From: Pigoraptor vietnamica
Lineage: Eukaryota; Opisthokonta; Filasterea
Reading direction: 5' to 3'
Assembly (NCBI GenBank): GCA_943704525.1
Contig: CALSCQ010001145.1
Coordinates: 1 to 30,151, forward strand
Length of the DNA stretch: 30,151 nt
The notes below the pieces were generated by a model. The model saw only the letters and a list, made by a program, of their open reading frames with translations. It was not told the DNA's origin and did not search any database. The translations under genes were made by a program, and so were the position numbers. Positions 1-9,307 of this stretch are shown here, in pieces; the stretch's first letter is position 1; each line of letters starts with the position of its first letter.

Positions 1-97
1 GGGGGGGAGTGTAGGGAGGGAGGGGAGGGAAGAGGGTTAATTGGGTCAACTGATTCGTTTGCGGAGTTCTGATTCGATTTGGCGGGTTGGGCTGCAG

Positions 98-928
98 CGT
101 CCCTCTTCGAACGTGAGTTACGACATCGAGGGCGCGCTTGCGGAAGAGCTGCACAAGGCTTCGTCGGAGATGGATGGCGACGAAGGTGCGCGCGCCAAAG
201 GATCAAAGGCGAAAGTGGCCAAGAAGGCAACCACGCAGCGGTCGTCGTCGAAGCGGGACGAGGATGAGGACGACGAGTACGCGCAGAAGCTGGAGGCATC
301 GCTCTCCAAGACGCCGAAATCAAAGGCGAAGAGGCATGTGTTCAGATTTCTGCTGTGCGTTAATCTTCTTGTGCTTCCTGGCTTCACTTGTGTTCGTTGA
401 CCCCGTTGCTCATCGATTGTGTGCACTTGCGTTTCAACAGGAGCGAAGAGGACGACCAGTTGGAGGCCGTGAGGGTGGGCAAAGGAGATGCACGTGGCCG
501 CATGGGTGTTCGCTGTTGTTCTTGGTGTGTGTGTGTGTGTGTGTGTCGGGTCTTTTTGCCTCGCCGAAAAATGCTGAGTTTCTTCTGTCTTCGCGTAGAT
601 TCAAAATGCCATCGAGTCAATGGTGGACATGGAACTTGAGCACGATCTCGGTGACGACGACGAGCCCAACGAAGGTGCGCAATGTCGAAGGGCTGTGTTG
701 CTTTTTTGTGTTTTTTCTGCGGACGTGTGTTGGTGTTTTGCTGCGAAAGACGTCGGTAGTTCGTGTGTGTGTGTCTGTGTCTGTGTCTGTGTCTGTGTGT
801 GTCTGTGTCTGTGTTTGACTATGTAGGGTTATTGTGCTCATATCAGCCGCTTCCCCTTGCGTGCAGACGATGAGATTGCGCGCCGCATTGAGGCGAGCAT
901 CCAGTCGAACATCCGCAAGAAGAAGTGA
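98..928 (+). CDS. Acidic, lysine-rich protein of unknown function, 3' part
   Basis: I do not recognise this gene. Reading frame and splice signals give exons at about 98-354, 441-468, 599-674 and 867-928, ending in TGA. An acceptor CAG lies at 95-97 and the frame opens only after a TAA at 38-40, so the true start is probably left of the window. The protein is very polar: a KAKVAKK basic patch, the acidic run RDEDEDDEY, then a C-terminal tail ending IRKKK. Two short helical repeats, DDEYAQKLEASL and DDEIARRIEASI, resemble ubiquitin-interacting motifs but are one residue short of that pattern. No catalytic domain or membrane segment is visible. The exon 1 donor (GTGCGT at 355) was chosen because it is the only nearby one keeping the frame; it adds a hydrophobic HVFRFLL stretch that looks out of place, so this junction is the least certain. 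Confidence 0.55.
525..546. repeat. (GT)11 microsatellite in an intron of the first gene
   Basis: A pure GT tract lies in the intron between the second and third visible exons. Confidence 0.9.
763..814. repeat. GT/GTCT microsatellite in an intron of the first gene
   Basis: GT and GTCTGT words alternate in the last intron, upstream of the final exon. Confidence 0.9.
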
Positions 929-962
929 ACCTCACTACGCACGCACACACGCACACGCACAC

Positions 963-994
<32 letters not shown>

Positions 995-1301
995 CACACA
1001 CAGTCGCGCACAACCTCTCCGTCCGTTTTTCTACCCCTCTTCGTCCTAGGCAGCTCTTGTTGCCATTGGACTGACCGTCTCGTCTTTGCGCGTGGGGCGT
1101 GAAGACAGCCATCTCTCGCACATGTAAAACTGCTCCATTGCATTCACGACAACGCCAGTGGCCTGCACGCGCACAGCGCAGCAGAAATCTCACAATCTGA
1201 GGACGCCAGGTCACAACCGGCCATCCTTAATAGAACAACGATTTAAGCAATTCGAACGACTCGCGCGCTACGCAACTCAGACTGACTTTCACGGGCACTA
1301 A
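929..1301. other. Convergent 3' intergenic region with a CA repeat
   Basis: This lies between the stop of the acidic protein on the plus strand and the stop of the Dabb gene on the minus strand. It holds an interrupted CA repeat (about 941-1003). I see no further exon, RNA gene or clear terminator. Confidence 0.5.
941..1003. repeat. CA microsatellite downstream of the first gene
   Basis: CA and CACG tracts begin about 13 bp after the stop codon and probably lie in the 3' untranslated region. Confidence 0.9.
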
Positions 1302-1889
1302 TCACTTGCGAGCGCCAATGGCGCACCCGACTGCAACGGCAGCCGCAAGGCCGGCGACGATGCCGCCCCACTTGAGGAGCCCCGGGCAGCGGCCACAATC
1401 CCTGTCGGTGTAGTCGACAGCGAGAATGTCCAACGTGTCTGCGAATTTTTCGAACAGAACGCCCAGAGCCATGAGCACCGATTATCCACGATTTTCGGCG
1501 ATTTACATCTACCCACTCGGCAGCACATTCTCCCTCACGACGCGCTGGTGCTCGGGATGAATGGCGTACTCTTGCAGGGCCTCACTCGAGGGGAACTTGA
1601 CGACGAGGCAATGGGAAAACCCTGATAACGGGTCACAGGCAACTTTGGTGAAAAACTCCGCGCCGCGTTTTGCCGACGTGAACGTCCAATGTTCCGTTGC
1701 GATAAACTCACCCTGGTTGCGCTCCTTGTAGTTCTGGTAAATCTTCGAGTCGTGCGTGCCGATGGAGAGGTCAAGGACGTTCGGGACGGTCTTCTTCAGT
1801 CCCCGCAGGCTCGCAATCATGAGCGCGACATCCGACGGCTTGGCATCGGGCTTCACCTTGAAGAGAACGACATGCACGACAGCCGGCAT
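1302..1889 (-). CDS. Dabb (stress-responsive A/B barrel) protein with C-terminal tail anchor
   Basis: Two exons, 1889-1517 and 1438-1302, encode 169 residues. Residues 1-136 form a dimeric alpha-beta barrel (Dabb) domain: MPAVVHVVLFKVKP opens the first strand, and HPEHQRVVRENVLPN plus LDILAVDY supply the closing helix and strand. Dabb proteins are small stress-responsive or ligand-binding barrels in plants, bacteria and protists. The 78-nt intron (donor GTGGGT at 1516, acceptor TTCGCAG ending at 1439) is supported because only the joined frame completes the last strand. After the domain comes DCGRC and a glycine/alanine-rich hydrophobic segment at about 149-166, ending GARK*. This looks like a tail anchor that would place the barrel on the cytosolic face of a membrane. 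An unspliced reading stops after residue 127 and loses that strand. Domain identity is firm; membrane insertion is inferred. Confidence 0.8.
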
Positions 1890-2346
1890 CTTCGGCCTCC
1901 CACAACGCTGAAATTCCGCGCACAACTGAAGGGGCTTTGCGAGACTTTTAACGTGCGCTTTTGCGAGCGTCGACGCTCGTGCGGGAGATAAAGGCAAAAA
2001 GGCTCGATGCAGCGGTCGTCATGATGACTGCACCATAAAATGATGTCATTATGACGACATGGACAAAAATAGCAACGCCCGCACCGCCCGCTATCCGCAC
2101 GCAAAGTGTGTGTGTGTGTGGCTTTTTGTGCAAGAAGGCTAAGAGCACACTCCACGGCACGTCTTCGCGCAATTGCCGCGTGTGCTCTTGCGCTTGGTTT
2201 GCAGTGGCGAGGTGTGGGATTCCCTGCTGCTGCTTCGACCAACGTTCACTTCGTTGGGAGTCGACTGCTTTGAATCTCTACCTCTCTCCTTCCGCGTCAC
2301 CCGCGCTCGCTAGTGAGCGCGGGTCGCGTGGGGTCGCGCAGGGGAG
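1890..2346. promoter_or_regulatory. Divergent promoter between the Dabb gene and PLC
   Basis: This 457-bp spacer separates two outward-facing start codons and should hold both promoters. It contains a near-perfect inverted repeat: arms 2015-2028 and 2045-2058 match at 13 of 14 positions around a 16-nt centre. Each arm has a CGTCAT or TGACG core like the sites of CREB/ATF-type bZIP factors, and TGATGTCA sits at 2041-2048. A short GT run lies at about 2107-2119. No TATA box is obvious. Confidence 0.45.
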
Positions 2347-5300
2347 ATGAGCACGATGGAGCCCCCGCGGCGCTCAAACACGGTCTCGCGGCCGATGTCG
2401 TTGTTTGAGCCGTGGTGCAAGGACGGTCCCGTGGGCCGCATCATTCTCGTTCGAAAGGGGCTGTCTCTCAAGGTCAACAGCTGCAAGATATCCCAGGGGT
2501 ACCTCTCGCTCAACGGCCACGGGCTCGCGTTTTTCGACGGCGCGACCACGCAGGTGCGCTCGCGGTTGCCCCTCGTCCGTGAGATTGCTGTCAATATTCC
2601 CATCGTCCCTTTTGCTCAATGCATATATTTTCGCGCAGGACCCTACATGCCTTCAGGACGCCGCTGACTTGTCCGAGATTTCGCTCGCGGCGCCCCCGCC
2701 TCACGAAGATGCGGCCATGACGGCGGCGCCGTTCCGTTTTCGCGTGGGCATCGCGAACGCCACGTACGACTTCAGCACTCCGACCGCGGAAGAGCGCGCG
2801 GACTGGGTCGAGCGCATTACGCTCGCCATGAAGACGAGCGCCATTCGCCGCGAAAGCGATCCCGGGGGTGCGCCGCCGACGCCAACGTCCGCGCCTGCCT
2901 CGAGGCGAGAGAGCGAGTTTCACTATCCGCTCCCGCGCGGACGGAAGGGGAGCACGTCCGAAGTCGACGCGGCGCCGGCACATCGTTCGTCTGAACCCAC
3001 GGCGGAGGACCCGTTGGTGGTTCCCTATCCCCTGTTGCATCTCAGCGAGGAGGAGCGGGCGGCGGCGGTGGAAGTGACAAAGCCGCATCCCGTCATCATG
3101 TACCGGACAGACACGAAGCTGCCGCACGCGCGCTGTCTGCTGCTGGACCCGCGCAACGGGCACATACTGTGGCGCCCGCGTCGCGAGGGCCTCTTCAAGA
3201 AGCCGCTCACGCTCGCGCAGACGATGCCGCTATCGCGCATTCTGGAGCTGCGACTTGGGCAGGAGACGCGCGAGTTTCGGCGATACCCCTACATCGAGGT
3301 GGAGGGCCAGTCTTTCTCGCTAATGTACGAAGCGGAGCGCGGGCAGTGGGCGTCCCTACGGAGCATCGACCTCATATGCGAGTCGTACGAGGCGTTCAAG
3401 CGATGGCAGAACGCGCTGACGCCGCTGCTGCGGGACGTTAGCACGTACGGGTGGCACTACGAATCGTTCGACCCTACGATTATGTGGACGTTCCGCGTCA
3501 TGTCGACGTTCGTGAAGGAGACCTCTGCGGGTTTCGACGACCTCTTCAAGTTTTGCCGCGAGTCGCTCGGCTTTTCGGAGAAGATGTCGGCGAAGGACGC
3601 GTTCGCGCGCGCACTCAGCCGACAGTCGGACAACAGGCTGGGCGAGCTGAATGCGCACGGCCTCCTGCGCTTCTTCTCGATTTTGAATTCGCCGCGCGAG
3701 CTGAGGGATCTTTTTTCGAAGTACGCCAAGGAACCGGCGAAGGGCATGACGGCAGAGGAGCTGCTGTCGTTCCTCGAGATCGAGCAGAAGGTGAGTTTTG
3801 GGGACTGCGGGTGCATGGTCGCGGCATGCTGTGTTTGCGTGAGTTACTGTGCGTGAGGGAGACGTTGTCTTCGTCTCTGTGGTTGTTCGTCGTTAAATTG
3901 AATTGGTTTGCTCATTTTCACACCGAACATATGTACTTATGCCCCGGCATTCTCCATCGAAGGACACTTCGTGGACCATCGACGATTGTGACGCAATCGT
4001 GGCGAAGCACGGACACCACCACGGTATTGGGATGCGCGACGCCCACACGCCGGGCCACCTGTCGCTGCTCGGCTTCTCCAGCTTCCTTGCCAGCGGCGAC
4101 AACAGCGTCATTCGCGAAGAGGAGCTCGATATCACGCACGACATGACGCGCCCGCTCCACGAGTACTTTATCGACTCGAGCCACAACACGTACCTCACCG
4201 GCGACCAGGTCAAGAGCGAGTCTAGCACGGACTCGTATGTGCGCGCGCTCTTGGCCGGCTGCCGCTGCATAGAGCTCGACTGCTGGGACGGCCCGGGTGC
4301 GTTTTGTGCGGACTGTATCGCATGCGAGTGTGTTGTCTGCTGCTCGTTTCCCCTTTGGGTCCCACGTCGGATAGTCTAATTACGTGGGGAAAAAAAAATT
4401 GTAATTCGCATGCAGACGGGGAGCCGGTGATATACCACGGCCACACGTTCACGTCCAAGATTCTCTTTCGCGACACGGTCAAGGCCATCGCGGAGACCGC
4501 CTTTCGCACGAACCCCTATCCCGTCATTCTCTCGTTCGAGAACCACTGCAGCGTCCCCCAACAGGTGTGCGCATGTTGCCGTATTTCCGTCGTTGTGGCG
4601 TACTTGCTTCTAGGGTTACCTTGGCACGCCTCTGTCGGAGGATGGATGCGAGTGTGTGTGTGTCAAGTGTGTGTGTCTGAATGCGCGTCAAATAAGTGAG
4701 GCTTTGTGCGCCTGTCGTCCCCCTTGACGCCGCGTTGTCTCCTGCCGCGGTGCAGGTGCGCATGGCCGAGATTTGCACGTCGATTTTCAAGGAAGCGCTC
4801 GTCACCGAGCCCCTCGACCCGATGGAAACGGAGCTGCCGTCACCGGAGGCCCTGCGCGGCCGCATAATCATCAAGGCGGGCGTCACGCCAAAGAAGAAGG
4901 AATCGCAGGTGGGCGTCAAGGAGGCACTCTCCCGCAACGTCAGCGGCCTCTCGCGCAAGCTCAGTCTCTCGAGGACGGACTCGAGCAGGTCCGGTCATGG
5001 CAGTGTGCATCGCGCGGTGTCGAAAACGCAGTCGGATTTGGGCAGGCGAGCCGTTCGGAAGCGGTCGGAGGTGTCGATGTCGCCGTCTTTGCAGCGTGCT
5101 AACAGTCGCGACGGCCTGGCAACGACTTCACGCGGCAACGGCCAGGACTCTCCGGCGCACAGCCGAAAAGCGTCGGTGGACGAACCCGCCGTGCGGGACG
5201 GTGTAGCAGGGTCCCCTCTTACGCACAGGATTAGCGGGTCGCCCGCCACGCCGTTGAAGGATCAAGACGGTCGCGCTTCGCCACTACGGCGTGACAGGGT

Positions 5301-6991
5301 GATTCGTAGGGAGTCCGTTCCTGAGAACAAGCTGCCCGAAGGCGTTCGGTCGTTGAGCGGCGACTCTGGCTCGGCTGATGCGGCGCAAGCGAACGGCGAA
5401 GGTGTTCCATCTGTTGTGAAGAGACCGAGTGCAGACGCCGGCTCGAAGAGAACCACTTCAGACGCCAGCGCGACATCAGAGACCAACGGAAGTGCACCGA
5501 GCACGAGCACGCCGGCCGTCACTGAGGAAGGCGGGGAGGGAGCGGACGGTGGGTGCATGCTCGATTTCGTGCGTATGTGCGTTACACATGTTTGAGCATT
5601 TCTAGCATTCACGTGCGAGTTTGGATGATTTGCCGAGTTCTCTCACATTTGCCCTGTTGCGCATATCGCAGGCGTCGGCAACCTCGAGTCCTTCGCCAAT
5701 GACGAGCTCTACAACCTCGAAACGGCCGACGAGAAGAAGGACGACACGGAGCAGCACGAGGTGACGAAGTTCGCGCCGGAGCTCGTCGCGATTGTGCCCT
5801 ACTGTCGGTCGGTGTCGTTCCGGTCGTTCGAGGACTGCCGCGTGAACGGGCGTTACAACGAGATGTCGTCTCTCGGCGAAAAGAAGATGGACTTCCTCGC
5901 GAAGCGCCGCCCGCGCGAGTTTCTCGACTACTGCACGCGGCAACTCATGCGCGTGTATCCCGCCGGCTTCAGATTCGACTCGAGCAACTTTGATCCCGTC
6001 AAGGCGTGGGTTGTGGGCTCGCAGCTCGTCGCCCTCAACTACCAGACCCCAGGTACGCGTGCACTGTTCCGAGTCGATGACTCGGGTCACCTTTGGTGTT
6101 TATCGCAGCAAATGTGACGGCGTCCTATGTGCGTGCGTGCGTGCGCGCGGGACGACAGCGGTTGCGATTAGTTCCCGTTTTTTTGTGCGCCTTCCCGAAG
6201 TACGCCAGCCGCAAACTGACAATCCCATCCCCAATCTCCTCTCACCTGGCAGACCGCTCGATGCACCTCAATCGGGGCATGTTCCTCCAGAATGGCGGCT
6301 GCGGCTACGTGCTCAAGCCAGACATTCTCCGTGATCCGGACACGCTTTTCGACCCCACCAACCCCGAGTCGTCCACCCTCCCACGCAAGAAGCTCTCTAT
6401 CCGAGTGAGTGTCGCGCGTGCCTTCGCCTGCTCGAAAGTAGCGTGCGATGCCTGTCTGCGACCCTCATGGTCTAATGTTTGCGTGTTTCTGTTCCGTTCG
6501 CAGGTGCTCTCCGGCCACATGTTCCGGCACCCGAACCTGAAGAACAGCGTGCAGCCGATGCTGACGATCGAGTTTGTGGGTGTGCCCGCCGATAACTCGT
6601 CGCACACGATCAAGCCTGAGAAACCGCGCGATTGGGTGTGCGCCTTCTCCGACACGGTCAACGTGGACCTCGTCGTGCCGTCGCTGGCGATTGTGTACTT
6701 TGTGGTTACGGACGTCACCACGCGCACGCTGATCGGACAGCGGGCCATCCCGGTCGACTGCTTGTTACGTGGTGCGTAACTGCGCTTGTGTGGAAGCGAG
6801 ACATGTGTGCATTTGGCGGTACGCCGATATTCGTGTTTTGATGTTGGCGTTTGTTGGCGAAGGATTTGTTGACCCTGACGCTTGGCATATGTGCAGGCTA
6901 TCGGCACATTCCGCTGCTCACCGAGACGGGCGTGCTGTTGGACCTCTGCACGCTGTTTGTGTACATCGACTATTTGGAGCGACCCAAGTAA
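2347..6991 (+). CDS. Phosphoinositide-specific phospholipase C with two PH-like domains
   Basis: Nine exons (2347-2553, 2639-3790, 3963-4296, 4416-4564, 4756-5548, 5672-6052, 6253-6404, 6504-6771, 6897-6991) encode 1176 residues. The enzyme cleaves PIP2 to IP3 and diacylglycerol at the plasma membrane. Domains in order: PH (about 29-133); a Ser/Pro linker; a second PH-like fold (213-334) resembling the usual PLC PH domain; EF-hand lobes without a clear DxDxDG loop (350-500); X box (512-660) with SSHNTYL (catalytic His527), CIELDCWDG (Glu557, Asp559), YHGHTFTSK (His572) and FENHC (Glu606); a long Ser-rich XY linker (about 660-890); Y box (895-1045) with [17 protein letters not shown] and [10 protein letters not shown]; and C2 (1052-1165). 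All active-site residues and calcium ligands are kept, so it should be active. The overall order is PLC-delta-like; no SH2 domain or PLC-beta tail is present. Exon phases agree throughout. Confidence 0.93.
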
Positions 6992-7415
6992 ACGATCGGG
7001 CTTCCCATAGGTCGTGGCTGGCGAGTGTCGTGGCTGGCGTGTGTTCCCTAGGTGCCTTGGGTGGTGTCTCCTCTGAGTGCTTCCGTGGCTGTTTTGTCTT
7101 CCTGGTATTTTGGTACGGTGTTCCTGTGTTTCAGTGACTATACTGCAGTGTCTCGTGTGTGAGACTTGCTTTTGCCGTTGTGGTTGTTCAGTATATGCTT
7201 TAGTTGGGGAAAGGGGCTCAAAAAGAAGAAGCGAACGCAAGACGCAATCGATAGACAACAAACGCACGCGAAGCCGCAGGAAAAATCCCCTCCCCTCTCA
7301 GCGCGGACGGCCACTTCTCTGTACAAGGCGACAGAGAAGGGCCATACGCTCTCCAAATCGTTCCGTTACCATGCCATTAATCCGTTATTTCCTGTTAATG
7401 TTCACACACACGCTG
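6992..7415. other. Convergent 3' intergenic region
   Basis: This lies between the stop codons of PLC on the plus strand and the unknown gene on the minus strand. Both 3' untranslated regions must lie here. I see no exon, RNA gene or repeat of note. The long open frames that cross it are out of register with either neighbour. Confidence 0.5.
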
Positions 7416-8225
7416 TTACGACATGAGCCAGCTCGCGGACTCTTTCGAGTTCGAGAAAAGCCACTTGGCGCGACGTGCGACCGTCACGACCATGACGGTG
7501 TTCGCGCGCACCTCCTCGTCGAGGTCGTTCTCCCACACGTCTGCGACTGTGTTCGCCACCGCCGTCGACGTCGCCCACACGTGCAAGATCTGCTTGGACC
7601 ACCGCTCGAGCGTGCACCTGTTGGCCGCCGTGACGCCTCGAAGCTTCTTGTTGAGGAGTTTCATGGCGTCCTCGCGCTCAAACGCCCCTTTGAAGCTCAT
7701 GGCACGCGTGACCGACACGCCGACCGTTACGCCGGCGATGACGCACGTGTAGTCCGTGATGCTCCCGCCCCGGGGCCAGTACCGGATCTCCATCTCTGTC
7801 TTGTCGAGTTTGGCGCCGAAGACGCGGCTCATAAACTCAAACGAGAGGACCTCCGAGTCGAGCGAGTTGCCGCCGGCGTTGGGCGACGCGAGCATCCTGC
7901 GCGCGTCCTCGGAGAGGTCCATTTCGCAGGGGCGACGAAAGGGGTCAAAGTCCGACTCAAAGCGCAGCGCAGCCTCGGCGGGCTGTATGCCGTTGCACAG
8001 CAAGGTGAAAGCATTCTTAGGTACGACGACCGAGAAGTCGCGGCCGAGAAAAACGCAGAAGTCATACTGCGCCTCCCACGACGCGACTTTCGTCACGCCC
8101 ATCGTGACCGTGCCCCCCATACCGAGAGAGCTCGGCACGACCGGTCGCGCCGCGACGCTCACCGCAGCTGAGATCCAGGCACTGGGAGGGGCCAGACAAC
8201 TGCCCCTCGCCGCTCGGGGCTGCAT
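7416..8225 (-). CDS. Conserved eukaryotic protein of unknown function
   Basis: One open frame of 269 residues ends in TAA at 7418-7416. The first ATG is at 8225. A second at 8120 (MGGTVTMG) removes 35 Ala/Pro/Ser-rich residues and may be the true start, because the compact domain begins near WEAQYDFCVF. I half-recognise the block SEVLSFEFM, FGAKLDKTEMEI, GSITDY, GVSVTRAM and WSKQILHVW as a family shared by protists and other eukaryotes, often annotated after a Dictyostelium AAC-rich clone; that recollection is unverified. The spacing of Glu in SEVLSFE, Asp in TDY and the strand VSVTRA loosely recalls a PD-(D/E)xK nuclease core, but the usual lysine is not evident, so no activity is claimed. 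It has no signal peptide or membrane helix. Uniform coding character shows it is a real gene. Confidence 0.75.
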   Translation of the reverse strand: MQPRAARGSCLAPPSAWISAAVSVAARPVVPSSLGMGGTVTMGVTKVASWEAQYDFCVFLGRDFSVVVPKNAFTLLCNGIQPAEAALRFESDFDPFRRPCEMDLSEDARRMLASPNAGGNSLDSEVLSFEFMSRVFGAKLDKTEMEIRYWPRGGSITDYTCVIAGVTVGVSVTRAMSFKGAFEREDAMKLLNKKLRGVTAANRCTLERWSKQILHVWATSTAVANTVADVWENDLDEEVRANTVMVVTVARRAKWLFSNSKESASWLMS

Positions 8226-8527
8226 GGTTGCCTTCGCGGACGCGACGGGACGTTCGCCCCGTCGAGCCGCTTGTTTTTCGCCTCGTGCGCATGGTGGTGT
8301 TGGAGGTGCGCTGGAAGGAGCGCTTATTTGTGAACGTAGTTCTCATGTTGTCGAGTACGGCCGTCTGTTGCGGCGACGGCGTGTCTGAAGCGGGGGATCA
8401 GCGCTCGGCAGGCGCATTAAGGTCCTCCTTGCGACGGAGAAGTACGGATCTGCACGAGAGCGGATGACCGTTGCGTAAGAGCGAAGGTCCGCTATTTATG
8501 CGATCGCGAATCGTATCCTCGCGAGGG

Positions 8528-8573
<46 letters not shown>

Positions 8574-8788
8574 CGGTGTGTGTGTGCGTATCCTTCGCTG
8601 CCATGACATCATGGCGTTGTCCATTACGTCATGGTTCGCCAACTTTCTTCGTTACGGAATTTAATTCCGACATCACGGAAAATTCTCATGACAACGGAAT
8701 TTTGGTACCAGTACAACGGCAAAAGAGTGCCGTGCAGTCTTGCGTGCGCCTTGCTTTGAGAAGGGACCTCGCACGGTTCGCCGCGAGA
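8226..8788. promoter_or_regulatory. Divergent promoter between the unknown gene and the Rab-like gene
   Basis: The spacer carries a pure TG repeat (8529-8570). Two near-identical 14-mers of the form CCATKACRTCATGG lie at 8601-8614 and 8621-8634, 20 bp apart, and contain CREB/ATF-like cores TGACATCA and TTACGTCA. Further on is a perfect odd-length palindrome (8655-8669) among repeated ACGGAA words. The CRTCAT core also occurs in the divergent promoter at 1890-2346. Confidence 0.45.
8529..8570. repeat. (TG)21 microsatellite
   Basis: An uninterrupted TG dinucleotide tract sits between the two divergent start codons. It could form Z-DNA, and its length is likely to vary between strains. Confidence 0.95.
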
Positions 8789-9275
8789 ATGCTGAAGGTC
8801 AACAAGGGCGCAAAGCAGAAGTTCTACGACCCCGAGGGAAAGGATGTCATCAAAATCCTCTTCCTTGGGTCGGCAAAGGCCGGCAAAACGTCCATTCTCG
8901 AGAGGTTGGCTTTGCTGAGAGGCACTTTTGCGTGGAGTGATGCATGCTCGGCGCTGTAGCAGCGGCTATTGATATGGGGCATCGTATGCTTGCTGCGTCG
9001 GTAAGGAAGGTCGAGCTGATAATTCCTCTTGCAGGTTCGTCAGTGGCGAATTCAGTCCAGAGTACAAACAGACTATGGGCTCCGAGTTGCTCGTGAAACA
9101 AGTGACCGTGCATGACAGGTGCGTGGCTGTGCGTGGTTGTTTATGCACGGACCCTGCGATTGCGAACTGTCACAACCGCCTGACACACACACACACGCAC
9201 ACACACTCTCTCCGCACACACACGCGCACGTACGCACACACGCAGGCACGCACACACCCACACCCACACACACAC

Positions 9276-9307
<32 letters not shown>

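Noticed and set aside
6305-7267. Minus-strand frame of about 320 codons
   Set aside because: It is antisense to PLC exons 7-9 and to intron DNA; its sequence is basic and Ser/Thr-rich with no domain.
7077-8171. Long plus-strand open frame of about 360 codons
   Set aside because: It is Arg/His-rich antisense of the minus-strand unknown gene, which has far better protein character.
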